Both the position numbers and the translations under genes were made by a program. The notes below the pieces were generated by a model. It searched no databases. It saw only the letters and a list, made by a program, of their open reading frames with translations, and had not been told where the DNA came from. A DNA stretch of 10,726 bases from Pseudoflavonifractor sp964504285 (GTDB lineage: Bacteria; Bacillota; Clostridia; Oscillospirales; Oscillospiraceae). This document shows, one piece after another, positions 1 through 6,455 of the stretch (the first letter of the stretch is position 1; every line of letters starts with the position of its first letter). The DNA lies in contig CAZDDZ010000086.1 in assembly GCA_964504285.1 (NCBI GenBank), forward strand, positions 1 through 10,726, written 5' to 3'.

Positions 1-16
1 ACCCGCCCGCAGGCGA

Positions 17-103
17 CCGATTTCGGCATTTTGTCGAAATCGGCCTCAGGCTGGCGACTTTGTCGCCAGCCTGAGGCCACGGAACCGAAACGGTTCCGTG
101 GCC
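17..103. repeat. Chain of three adjoining hairpins
   Basis: Three inverted repeats follow each other without gaps. Stem 1 pairs 17-25 with 35-43 (9 bp, 9-base loop). Stem 2 pairs 42-58 with 62-78 (17 bp, loop TTT). Stem 3 pairs 75-87 with 91-103 (13 bp, loop AAA). Stems 2 and 3 begin and end with GGCC, and neighbouring stems share bases at their junctions (42-43 and 75-78), so only part of each can form at once. The array lies 7 bases past the stop codon of the minus-strand DUF2804 gene and could act as its 3' end or mRNA stabiliser. It lacks a clear T-run on that strand, so it is not a textbook Rho-independent terminator. It may continue beyond the left window edge. Confidence 0.75.
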
Positions 104-109
104 TATTTG

Positions 110-1138
110 TTACCACTTATTCTCTACTTTTTCTGCAAAGCCCATGAGATCCTTGATTTGCAGTGTGCTGCCGTCATCCAGAATGACCTTACCGGTAAAT
201 TTGCCAAAAACCTGGTGCTGGTCGGATTTAATGACCCCAACGCTGGTGCGGGAAGCTCTGTCCATCACCGGGAAAAAGTCCATTTCAAAGCGGCCGTCAT
301 CGCTGGTAAGGTTCCAGGGGGACATAAAATCATCCTTGCCGTTCCTGCGGGGAATATGCCAAACAACACGGGAGAGCTTGTGCAGTCTGCCGCCGTAGAA
401 GATGGCATCCTCGCTGGCTGCGGACGTATCGCCAAAGCCATATCCAATATTGAAGCCAAAAGGCACCCCCTCCGCCAGACCGGAGGCCGAGCCCCAATAC
501 CAGGTGTTATGGTAGGTCCAAACTCCCCGCCCCCAGTCCAGAGTGCCGAAGGAGCAGGCGGGGTCAAAGCGGTAAACGGTCTCACCCAGAGTTACCGTGC
601 CGGTGGCACGCATGCAGTTAATTTTCTGATTGTAGTAAAAATGCCCGGGCTTAGAAAAGGGTGTGCAAATGACAATGGATTCCTTTGGAGCATCGGTGAG
701 GGCCACCTGAATGTCAATGGCTCGGCCATCCCGAAATCGATCCATGTGGGCGGCCAGCATACGTCGGCCCTCCTTATTGCGGAAGAAAATGCCGTAGCCA
801 TTGCCGGATACGGCCACGTCCCCCCGCTCTGAGGTGGCGGGCAGGCCGGTTTTGCCCATGGGAAAGACCCGCATGGGACTTTTGGTCACCTGCCAGCCCT
901 CTTTAAAGTCCAAAAAGGAGATAGAGTCCAGCCCCATGTAGGAGTTATCTGCAATGGTCAGAGCAAGCGCAAAGCCGTCCCCCATGACAAGGTAGTAGTC
1001 CCACTCCTTGAGCCGGGTGGCTCCGCCCTTGACCTTCGTCCGGTCGTAGATGGGCAAAAGGCTTCTGGCCCATCCGCACTGGGTCAGGTCGCCCTTTTCG
1101 CTCAACAGGGGAATGGTTTGGGTAATCTCGTGCTGCAT
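110..1138 (-). CDS. DUF2804 family protein
   Basis: This encodes a 342-aa soluble protein with no signal peptide or membrane segment. The family is recognised from its central block around residues 199-220 (LDWGRGVWTYHNTWYWGSAS), which matches the DWGRG-W signature of DUF2804 proteins, together with a second Gly/Asp-rich block at about 229-237 (FNIGYGFGD). DUF2804 proteins are predicted beta-rich and have been compared with lipocalin/CrtC-like folds, but no enzymatic role is established, so none is claimed here. The start was set at the ATG at 1138 because GGAGGG lies 7-12 bases upstream. An open frame continues upstream to 1231, but those codons fall inside a mobile repeat. The inserted element begins about 20 bases upstream of the ATG, so the native promoter has been displaced or replaced. 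Gene order is divergent from the YlbJ-like gene. Confidence 0.85.
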   Translation of the reverse strand: MQHEITQTIPLLSEKGDLTQCGWARSLLPIYDRTKVKGGATRLKEWDYYLVMGDGFALALTIADNSYMGLDSISFLDFKEGWQVTKSPMRVFPMGKTGLPATSERGDVAVSGNGYGIFFRNKEGRRMLAAHMDRFRDGRAIDIQVALTDAPKESIVICTPFSKPGHFYYNQKINCMRATGTVTLGETVYRFDPACSFGTLDWGRGVWTYHNTWYWGSASGLAEGVPFGFNIGYGFGDTSAASEDAIFYGGRLHKLSRVVWHIPRRNGKDDFMSPWNLTSDDGRFEMDFFPVMDRASRTSVGVIKSDQHQVFGKFTGKVILDDGSTLQIKDLMGFAEKVENKW

Positions 1139-1160
1139 GATGATTCCCTCCTTTTTTTCT

Positions 1161-1322
1161 AGAGCGTTTCTGAAAAGTCGCTGTGTCCGGAATTTTGAAC
1201 AGAAATTGTGCCAGGCAAGCCATTTTTCCACAGGAATCCTGGGCGGATTTCAGGGGAAAACGGTGCGTCATGGCGAAATTTTTCTCAAAAGAACAGGTGC
1301 ATGGACTTTTCAGAAAGGCTCT
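1161..1322 (+). mobile_element. MITE-like 162-bp element, copy A
   Basis: This 162-bp element has terminal inverted repeats: AGAGCGTTTCTGAAAAG at the left and a near-perfect inverse ending GGCTCT at the right. TA is present at both outer junctions (1160-1161 and 1322-1323), as expected for a TA-duplicating insertion. Inner arms also pair imperfectly, so the whole element is a long imperfect palindrome. By eye it is about 88% identical over its full length to 7234-7395 and more distantly related to 2701-2862, which has the same length. It carries no transposase. TA duplication suggests mobilisation by an IS630/Tc1-mariner or similar TA-targeting transposase encoded elsewhere; this is an inference. 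It lies between two divergent genes and abuts the 69-bp element that follows. Confidence 0.85.
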
Positions 1323-1323
1323 A

Positions 1324-1392
1324 GGGCAATACCGCACAATTCGGCAAGGACGATTTGCAAAGCGCCGCGGACGCAATTGTGCGGTGTTGCCC
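1324..1392. mobile_element. Second, unrelated MITE-like element (69 bp)
   Basis: The ends are 18-base inverted repeats: GGGCAATACCGCACAATT (1324-1341) and its inverse at 1375-1392 with one T/G difference. TA flanks both sides (1322-1323 and 1393-1394). The interior can form a smaller GC stem (CGGC/GCCG). It contains no open frame of note. The sequence is unrelated to the 162-bp family, and its left TA is the right TA of copy A, so one element inserted at the edge of the other. The ancestral empty site would read TTTTTTTC-TA-TTATACC. Its role, if any, is unknown; transcribed, it would form a stable hairpin in the 5' leader of the YlbJ-like gene. Confidence 0.75.
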
Positions 1393-1487
1393 TATTATAC
1401 CGCCGAAACAGGGTCATGACAAGGCAGGTTTCTGCTCGGGTTCCCCGTCATACGGACAACCCGCTTTCGCATAGCCTTCCTAAGACG

Positions 1488-1496
1488 GAGGTGAGG
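1488..1496 (+). promoter_or_regulatory. Strong ribosome binding site fixing the YlbJ-like start
   Basis: GGAGGTGAG, nearly fully complementary to the 16S rRNA 3' end, lies just upstream of the ATG at 1503. It decides the start against the much longer open frame that begins at 1050. Confidence 0.8.
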
Positions 1497-1502
1497 GAAA
1501 CC

Positions 1503-2687
1503 ATGTCCAGGTTGCTTTCCAAACAGTGGATACGAGACTTGTTCCTGGGGCTTGGACTGCTGGGCTCCACCCTGGCGCTTATGTTCTACCCCCAGCAGTC
1601 CATGCAGGCGGCGCGGGATGGGCTGGCCTTATGCTATAACGTCATAATTCCATCCTTGTTTCCCTTCTTTGTTCTTTCGGCACTGGTGGTGGAACTGGGG
1701 CTGGCGGGGTATCTGGGCAGGCTGCTGGAGGGAATCATGCGCCCTCTGTTTAACGTGAGCGGTGCTTGTGCCACGGCCTTTGCCCTGGGCTTTATCGGTG
1801 GGTACCCGGTGGGCGCTAAAACTGCCATTAATCTTTATGAAAAGGGGATGTGCACGAAAACCGAGGCTGAGCGGCTGCTGGCCTTCTGCAACAATTCCGG
1901 CCCCGCTTTTATTTTAGGCGTGGTGGGTGCGGGAATTTTCGGCAGCAGCAAGGCCGGGCTTCTTCTCTATCTGGCCCACGCTGCCGCGTCGGTGTGTATC
2001 GGGATTTTATTCCGTTTTTATAAGGCAGGCGGGCAGGGCAGACAAAGTAAGGCTACCCCTCAATTTCATGCGGAGCGGTTTACAGTGGCGTTCACGGGCA
2101 GTATTAAAAATTCCTTTCTCTCCACCTTAAATATTTGTGCCTTCGTAGTGTTTTTTACGGTGGTAATTCGTATGCTCTTTCTCTGCGGTATTCTCTCGGG
2201 GGTTGCCGAGGCACTGGGGTTTCTCTTGGCGCCGCTGGGCTTTACCGTGGAATGGGCCGAGAGACTGCTGACAGGCTTGATTGAAATTTCCTCCGGCGTG
2301 TGGACGCTGTCCGGCTCGGGCGCACTGGCGGGCAGGCTGAGTATGGCGGCCTTCATGCTGGGGTGGGCCGGAGTTTCGGTGCACTGCCAGGTGCTCTCCT
2401 TTATCGGCGGGAGCGGTCTTTCCGTGCGCACCTACATTATCGGAAAAATGCTTCATGGGGGTCTTTCGGCCGTCTTTGTGTGGATTCTGTTTCGTCTTGT
2501 CCCGTTTCAACTGCCAGCCTCGGCCTATCTGGCCGAGCAGGTGGCCTCTCTGGCCTCCCTGGACTTTCATACGGCATTGACAATTTCCACCGTAGCCGCA
2601 TGGGTGGTCTGGCTTCTTTTCTTCGCTGTGGCTGCCTACGCCCTGCGGCGGATGCCGAAGAGAAATACCAGTAGAAAATTCGGGTAA
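1503..2687 (+). CDS. YlbJ-family sporulation/nucleoside-recognition membrane protein
   Basis: This encodes a 394-aa polytopic membrane protein with about eight to ten hydrophobic segments (first at about 12-30, last at about 360-380). It shows the signatures of the YlbJ/nucleoside-recognition (Gate) family: IPSLFPFFVLS at 49-59, GGYPVGAKTA at 99-108, FCNNSGPAFILG at 128-139 and GWAGVSVHCQ at 287-296. Length fits YlbJ (about 400 aa). In Bacillus, YlbJ is a mother-cell SigE-dependent protein needed for sporulation; its transported substrate is unknown. Clostridia often carry several paralogues, so a strictly sporulation role is inferred. The ATG at 1503 is preceded by GGAGGTGAG with 7-8 base spacing; the frame is open back to 1050 but that part runs through mobile repeats and was rejected. 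No terminator follows before the next element. Confidence 0.8.
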   Translation: MSRLLSKQWIRDLFLGLGLLGSTLALMFYPQQSMQAARDGLALCYNVIIPSLFPFFVLSALVVELGLAGYLGRLLEGIMRPLFNVSGACATAFALGFIGGYPVGAKTAINLYEKGMCTKTEAERLLAFCNNSGPAFILGVVGAGIFGSSKAGLLLYLAHAAASVCIGILFRFYKAGGQGRQSKATPQFHAERFTVAFTGSIKNSFLSTLNICAFVVFFTVVIRMLFLCGILSGVAEALGFLLAPLGFTVEWAERLLTGLIEISSGVWTLSGSGALAGRLSMAAFMLGWAGVSVHCQVLSFIGGSGLSVRTYIIGKMLHGGLSAVFVWILFRLVPFQLPASAYLAEQVASLASLDFHTALTISTVAAWVVWLLFFAVAAYALRRMPKRNTSRKFG

Positions 2688-2700
2688 TTTGATGTATACT

Positions 2701-2862
2701 AGAGCGTATCTGAAAAGTAGCGAAATGCATAGAAACGCAGGATTTTTTTGTCAGGCAAGCCGATTTTTTGCAGACATACTGACGTATGGCAAGGAAAATT
2801 GGCGCTGCTATGACGGAAAAAGACAAGTTTATGGGTGTTTTGATGCTTTTCAGATACGCTCC
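2701..2862 (+). mobile_element. MITE-like 162-bp element, diverged copy C
   Basis: Terminal repeats are AGAGCGTATCTGAAAAG at the left and CTTTTCAGATACGCTC at the right (16 bases match exactly). The T-to-A change at position 8 of the left end has a matching compensating change at the right end. Length is again 162 bp, and the internal landmark TCAGGCAAGCCG is kept at the same offset as in copies A and B, in the same orientation. The rest of the interior is strongly diverged. TA is intact on the left (2700-2701) but reads CA on the right (2862-2863), consistent with an old insertion. It begins 13 bases after the YlbJ-like stop and ends about 30 bases before the next small gene, so its hairpin may end one transcript or form the leader of the next. 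Confidence 0.75.
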
Positions 2863-2893
2863 AGCAAAAACGAAGAAATTGCGGGGAATGTAT

Positions 2894-3103
2894 ATGCTGT
2901 TTCAAAAAAAGATGGAACCACGGTGTGCTTACTGTGCCCGGAGTACCGCCCTGGACGAAAGCTCTGCCCTGTGTGTCAAAAAGGGCCTTGTCTCTCTGGC
3001 CGGTCACTGCCGTGCCTTTCAGTATGACCCACTCAAGCGTATCCCGCCAAAGCCCCTTACCCCTGACTTTAGCCGCCTGCGAGAAGAAGATTTTGTCCTG
3101 TAA
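2894..3103 (+). CDS. Small four-cysteine protein (69 aa), conserved hypothetical
   Basis: This is a 69-aa protein with cysteines at 11, 14, 27 and 39, a spacing that could bind one zinc or an iron-sulfur cluster; metal binding is inferred. The C-terminal half (CRAFQYDPLKRIPPKPLTPD, then REEDF near the end) resembles small uncharacterised proteins that I recall from Clostridia, where a YDPLKR-PP core and an EEDF tail recur. No function is known. The ATG at 2894 was chosen because GGGGA lies 8 bases upstream; an ATG two codons earlier (2888) and an open frame back to 2786 are possible, but the latter starts inside the mobile element. The stop codon directly abuts the terminator stem. Its promoter is unclear and may lie in the inserted element. 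Confidence 0.7.
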   Translation: MLFQKKMEPRCAYCARSTALDESSALCVKKGLVSLAGHCRAFQYDPLKRIPPKPLTPDFSRLREEDFVL

Positions 3104-3159
3104 AACAAACATTTCCCCGGCTTAGATGGCACGCCATCTAAGCCGGGGAAATGTTTGTT
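3104..3159. terminator. Bidirectional terminator between convergent genes
   Basis: A perfect 27-bp inverted repeat pairs 3104-3130 with 3133-3159, with a two-base centre (so an effective loop of four to six bases). It sits exactly between the stop of the 69-aa gene (3103) and the stop of trxB (3165). The minus strand gives a T-rich tail (TTTGTTTTA) after the GC core; the plus-strand tail is TGTTTGTT. It should end both transcripts. Confidence 0.9.
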
Positions 3160-3164
3160 GGGGG

Positions 3165-4076
3165 TTATTTGTCAGTCAGCTGTTGCAGGTATAGACCCGC
3201 ACCGTGGGCGGCGGCGGCACCGTCGGCAGCGGCAGTGACCAGCTGGCGCAGATTTTTCACCCGGGTGTCACCGGCGGCAAATACACCGGGGACGTTGGTG
3301 TGAGTATCCTCTCCTGCAATGATATATCCGTGAGCGTCCAGCTCCAGAGGCGGGGAGAAGGGGGCGTTGTCCGGTATGAGACCCACGGCGGCGAACACGC
3401 CGGATACCGGCAGACTGACCTGTCCCTTGGGTCCCTCCAGCGAAATGGTCTCAACCTTGTCCTCACCCAAAATTTCCAGCACCTTGTGCTCCATCAGGCA
3501 TTCGATGTTGCTTGCCTCGGCCAGAGCGTCGGTCAGGTGCTTTTCGGCCTTAAATTCATTCCGGCGATGGATGAGGTAGACCTTAGGGCAGATGTTAGCA
3601 AGAAAAAGCGCGTCCTCCAGGGCGGTATTTCCGCCTCCGATCACTGCCACCGTGCGCCCACGGAAAAAATTTCCGTCGCAGGTGGCACAGTAGCTCACGC
3701 CCCGGCCTGCCAGCGTCTCCTCACCGGGGACCTCCAGCTTGCGGCGGCGTACGCCGTTAGCGATAATGACCGCCCTGGCATCGTATACGTTGCGGGGTGT
3801 AGTTACTGTTTTGTGGGTTCCGCCGTCGGCAAGACCGGTTACCGTTTCAAAGGCCACATCGGTGCCCAAAGCCTTGGACTGCTCGTAGAGATTCATGGCA
3901 AAGTCCGGCCCGGCCACGCTTTTGCTTCCCGGCCAGTTTTCAATGTCCGGGGTGGTGGCCGCCTGACCGCCGGGGGTACCGCCCTCGATCAGCAGTGCGG
4001 TATAGCCTGCCCGCTTGGCATAAATAGCAGCTGTCAGCCCTGCCGGGCCGCCGCCGATGATAATAACGTCATGCAT
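3165..4076 (-). CDS. trxB: Thioredoxin reductase (NADPH), TrxB
   Basis: This is a 303-aa FAD-dependent cytoplasmic reductase, normal length for the low-molecular-weight class. It shows an N-terminal FAD site GGGPAG (8-13), the redox pair in CATC (130-133), a nucleotide-binding GGGNTA (147-152), HRR (170-172) consistent with NADPH use, and the FAD-contacting GVFAAGD (264-270). The protein passes electrons from NADPH through FAD to thioredoxin, keeping protein thiols reduced and supplying peroxidases. The usual GGGDSA/E motif reads GGGNTA here; cofactor preference was not tested. Start: the ATG at 4076 has AGGAG nine bases upstream; a TTG three codons earlier would touch the binding site and was rejected. 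No thioredoxin gene is adjacent. It is monocistronic between a terminator on each side, with a predicted Fur/PerR-type operator. Confidence 0.93.
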   Translation of the reverse strand: MHDVIIIGGGPAGLTAAIYAKRAGYTALLIEGGTPGGQAATTPDIENWPGSKSVAGPDFAMNLYEQSKALGTDVAFETVTGLADGGTHKTVTTPRNVYDARAVIIANGVRRRKLEVPGEETLAGRGVSYCATCDGNFFRGRTVAVIGGGNTALEDALFLANICPKVYLIHRRNEFKAEKHLTDALAEASNIECLMEHKVLEILGEDKVETISLEGPKGQVSLPVSGVFAAVGLIPDNAPFSPPLELDAHGYIIAGEDTHTNVPGVFAAGDTRVKNLRQLVTAAADGAAAAHGAGLYLQQLTDK

Positions 4077-4090
4077 ATAGTACAACTCCT

Positions 4091-4141
4091 TAATAAGAAT
4101 TATTCTTATTATATTATAGCATGCCGCCCGACAAATGTAAA
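4091..4141 (-). promoter_or_regulatory. trxB promoter with overlapping Fur/PerR-like operator
   Basis: Read on the minus strand, TTTACA (4136-4141) and TATAAT (4113-4118) are separated by exactly 17 bases, with TG one base before the -10, giving a near-consensus housekeeping promoter. Immediately downstream, 4091-4111 is a perfect palindrome with 10-base arms (TAATAAGAAT and its inverse) around one central T. Its 7-1-7 core resembles Fur/PerR boxes of the type ATAAT-N-ATTAT. It covers the predicted transcription start, so a bound repressor would block trxB. The identity of the regulator is inferred. Confidence 0.7.
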
Positions 4142-4143
4142 GT

Positions 4144-4184
4144 AAAAAGCCGGGTGAGATACTTGCTTAGTATCTCACCCGGCT
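4144..4184 (-). terminator. Rho-independent terminator upstream of trxB
   Basis: A 16-bp perfect stem pairs 4148-4163 with 4169-4184 with a five-base loop; on the minus strand it is followed by TTTTTACTTTA. It should end transcripts from the two-component operon (or from a non-coding RNA in 4185-4327), and its T-run ends two bases before the trxB -35 box, so it insulates trxB. Confidence 0.88.
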
Positions 4185-4327
4185 GGCTCGTCATACGGAC
4201 TGCTCCGGCGGTGCGTCTTTTATTTCTAAGGAAGCTTTGGTTTAATCCAGTCGTGTAGATTAGCGCGTGTATTTTTTGGCGCAGTCCGGGCGGAAAAGAC
4301 ACCGCTAAGATATGCGGCGGGATTAAA
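4185..4327 (-). other. Non-coding stretch with interlocked complementary blocks
   Basis: No credible gene is present. Three pairs of complementary blocks occur: 4196-4203 with 4281-4288 (8 bp), 4208-4221 with 4294-4305 (6+6 bp with a two-base bulge), and 4241-4248 with 4320-4327 (8 bp). The blocks occur in the same order in both halves, so the pairings cross rather than nest. The stretch lies between the kinase stop and a terminator and is probably transcribed on the minus strand as a 3' leader or small RNA; that is an inference. Confidence 0.4.
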
Positions 4328-6433
4328 TCAGAGGTTCCCTAAAATAGGGTCGGTCAGCGCGCAGGCTTCCGGAAAGGAGAGCGTGGCTTTAAAAAGGTCG
4401 CCGTCAATATCCAGCCGGAAGGTGCCGCCCTGCAAATCGGTAAGGCTGCGGGCAATGGACAAACCCAGGCCGGAGCCCTCGGTGGTGCGGGATTCCTCGC
4501 CCCGGACAAACCGCTCCATCAGCTGTTCGGGGGGGACGTTCAGGGCCTGACGGGAAATGTTTTTCACCGAGAAGAAGATGTTTCCCTCCCAGCGGCGCAC
4601 CTCTAAATAAATGCGGGTGCGCTCCATGGCATACTTGGCGCAGTTGGCAAATAGATTGTCAATTACCCGCCACAGGTGCCGTCCGTCAGCCCAGACGTAA
4701 AGCTCGTCAGCGGGGAGAGAGAAAACAACCTCCAGCTCCTGGGCGGCGAATTTTTCCTCATACTCGCCCAGTGCCTGGCAAATCAGCTGCCCCATGCCCA
4801 GCCGCTCCAGATTAACGTTCAGCGTCCCGGTGGAGGCCTTGGAGGCGTCCACCAAATCCTCGGTAAGCTTTTTTAGGCGCTGACTTTTTCGGTCTAGTAC
4901 ATCGATGTACTCGGCGGCCTGGGGATTGTCCAGGGGAATCTTTTTTAGCAGACCCACATAGTTGATGATGGAGGTCAGGGGGGTTTTCAGGTCGTGGGAC
5001 ACGTTGGTAATCAGCTCGGCCTTAAATCGTTCACTCCGCAGCTGCTCATCCACGGCACTGCCGATGGCGCCGCCCAGGTCGTTAAGCTGCTCGGCGTGCT
5101 CTTTCAGGTCGGGGTACATATTTTTGGCGTTAATTTTAAAGTCTGGCTCACCGCCCACAATGCGCGCGGTAGCCTCCCGAATGGCGCGCCATTGGCGCAC
5201 CCAGCGGCACAGGCACCAGAGTACAAAGCCCTGGTAGATGGGAATCAGGATGATGGTCAGGGTGGTCAGCACGGTACCCAGCAGGTAGAGGAAAAAGAGG
5301 AAAATCATGCGCTTGGTGATGGGAAGCCCGCGGAACACGCGCCGGAGAAAGTCTGCCGTACCGCGCAGGCAGCGGGCAAGAAGGGTATTGCGCAAAAGAG
5401 TGTGGCTTTTTAGCCGCACCGCGGTGGTGATCACCAGCCATACGGCAAGGGTGGTAAAGGCAAGGGTAAAGACGCCCAGACCCATTACCACGGGGCGGTT
5501 TAAATCGGTGTCCACACCGTAAGTGATGGCTTCCCCTGCGCTAATGAGCACGGTAAAGAGCAGGAGGTCTAAAGCCAAGTAGAGATCATAGGGAATGCGG
5601 TCCTGCCGCCTTAGGGCGATGGTGCCGTCCTCCTGCCGCCCGACAGCAGAGCAGAGAAACACCAACAGGGCAATGCCTGACAAAAGGGTGACCAGGGCAA
5701 GGAAGGCCACCGTGGGCAAAATACCCTGTATGCGCTCGTAGGACTTCATGTCATCGGAATACTGATCCTGCACGGGCAGTGAGGCTGCAATCCCGTATTC
5801 AATGACAAATTCACGGCTGCGAACACGGCTGTCATAGCTTGAATCATAGGAATGAAGGTTCTCGCCGTCGGACAGGTAGCCATATTGGTTATATTGGTTT
5901 ATGGAATCAGCCGGGTTACAGGGGAGATAGCCATCGCCGGTATAAATCATTTTAAAGTAGGTGCCGGTTTCAGAGTTATACTCGGTATAATCATTGTGAT
6001 AGTAACGCTCACCCAGCTCCACGCGGTTAGTGTACATGTGCTGTGCAGGGGTTTCGTCCTCCAGCAGCTTGCCGTCCAAATTATCCAGCAAAAGGGTGCC
6101 TGCCTGGTCGTGAACCTCAAAGCGGAAATTAGTAAGACTGGGAGCAAAGGAATTTTCCAGGCTTTTTAGCTGCTCCTGCTCCGAGTAGGTGAGCTTACCC
6201 TCCCACTCCTTCCGCTGGCGGAGGGAGAGAAGCTCCAGCACACGGTAGCGGTCGTTATACATTTCCTGTTGAGCAGTGCTGCTGCGGTAGTAGTTATTTC
6301 CCAGCCAAATATCGTCCCAGCGAAGCAGGGTGACAAAGCTCAGCCAAAAGCAGGCGGATAGGAGCACCAGACAGAGAAGAAATGCGCCCGTCCTCGCCAC
6401 CGGGCTATAACGAGCGGTATTCAGCTTCCGCAA
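4328..6433 (-). CDS. Membrane sensor histidine kinase
   Basis: This is a 701-aa two-component sensor kinase. A membrane segment at about 15-37 and another at about 241-263 bracket a ~200-residue extracellular region that is rich in Tyr, Asn and Asp, especially at 144-205. More hydrophobic segments follow at about 283-303, 313-338 and 375-409; the last is long enough for two passes, which would place the kinase inside. A HAMP-like linker precedes the HisKA site ITNVSHDLKTP (phospho-acceptor His480), then the N box NLFANCAKYA (593-602), F box ERFVRGEES (640-648) and G2 box GSGLGLSIA (653-661). The G1 box is degenerate (VKNIS, 623-627), as in some clostridial kinases. The signal sensed is unknown; no transporter or resistance gene is adjacent. 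Start is TTG, set by a strong ribosome binding site. It lies 22 bases after the regulator and is surely co-transcribed. Confidence 0.92.
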   Translation of the reverse strand: MRKLNTARYSPVARTGAFLLCLVLLSACFWLSFVTLLRWDDIWLGNNYYRSSTAQQEMYNDRYRVLELLSLRQRKEWEGKLTYSEQEQLKSLENSFAPSLTNFRFEVHDQAGTLLLDNLDGKLLEDETPAQHMYTNRVELGERYYHNDYTEYNSETGTYFKMIYTGDGYLPCNPADSINQYNQYGYLSDGENLHSYDSSYDSRVRSREFVIEYGIAASLPVQDQYSDDMKSYERIQGILPTVAFLALVTLLSGIALLVFLCSAVGRQEDGTIALRRQDRIPYDLYLALDLLLFTVLISAGEAITYGVDTDLNRPVVMGLGVFTLAFTTLAVWLVITTAVRLKSHTLLRNTLLARCLRGTADFLRRVFRGLPITKRMIFLFFLYLLGTVLTTLTIILIPIYQGFVLWCLCRWVRQWRAIREATARIVGGEPDFKINAKNMYPDLKEHAEQLNDLGGAIGSAVDEQLRSERFKAELITNVSHDLKTPLTSIINYVGLLKKIPLDNPQAAEYIDVLDRKSQRLKKLTEDLVDASKASTGTLNVNLERLGMGQLICQALGEYEEKFAAQELEVVFSLPADELYVWADGRHLWRVIDNLFANCAKYAMERTRIYLEVRRWEGNIFFSVKNISRQALNVPPEQLMERFVRGEESRTTEGSGLGLSIARSLTDLQGGTFRLDIDGDLFKATLSFPEACALTDPILGNL

Positions 6434-6439
6434 GGACGT

Positions 6440-6447
6440 TCACCTCC
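6440..6447 (-). promoter_or_regulatory. Ribosome binding site deciding the kinase TTG start
   Basis: GGAGGTGA on the minus strand, six bases before TTG at 6433. No ATG or GTG in frame is near; the next in-frame ATG is at residue 58, beyond the first membrane segment. Confidence 0.85.
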
Positions 6448-6455
6448 AAGTCAAA

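Noticed and set aside
98..832. 244-aa open frame on the plus strand
   Set aside because: It lies antisense to the DUF2804 gene, has no ribosome binding site, begins inside the third hairpin and shows no recognisable motifs; it is a shadow of the real gene.
1183..1419. Short protein-like frames starting MSGILN in copies A and B of the repeat (also 7256-7459)
   Set aside because: The similarity is a by-product of DNA repeat identity; the frames run out of the element into unique sequence, differ there, and lack ribosome binding sites.
1449..1457. CATACGGAC as a SigE -10 box for the YlbJ-like gene
   Set aside because: Only part of the -10 pattern matches and no -35 partner is found at the right distance; mother-cell control remains a family-based guess.
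1050..1502. N-terminal extension of the YlbJ-like protein by 151 residues
   Set aside because: It crosses the start of the divergent gene and both mobile elements; a strong ribosome binding site marks ATG 1503.
3204..4145. 313-aa open frame antisense to trxB
   Set aside because: The opposite strand encodes an unmistakable thioredoxin reductase; this frame runs through the trxB promoter and has no family signature.
1446..4200. Shared 12-mer CGTCATACGGAC at 1446-1457 and 4189-4200
   Set aside because: A few 12-base matches are expected by chance in a window this size, and the flanks do not match.
4114..4302. 62-aa minus-strand frame between the kinase and trxB
   Set aside because: It reads through the terminator stem and the trxB promoter, has no good ribosome binding site and no recognisable motif.
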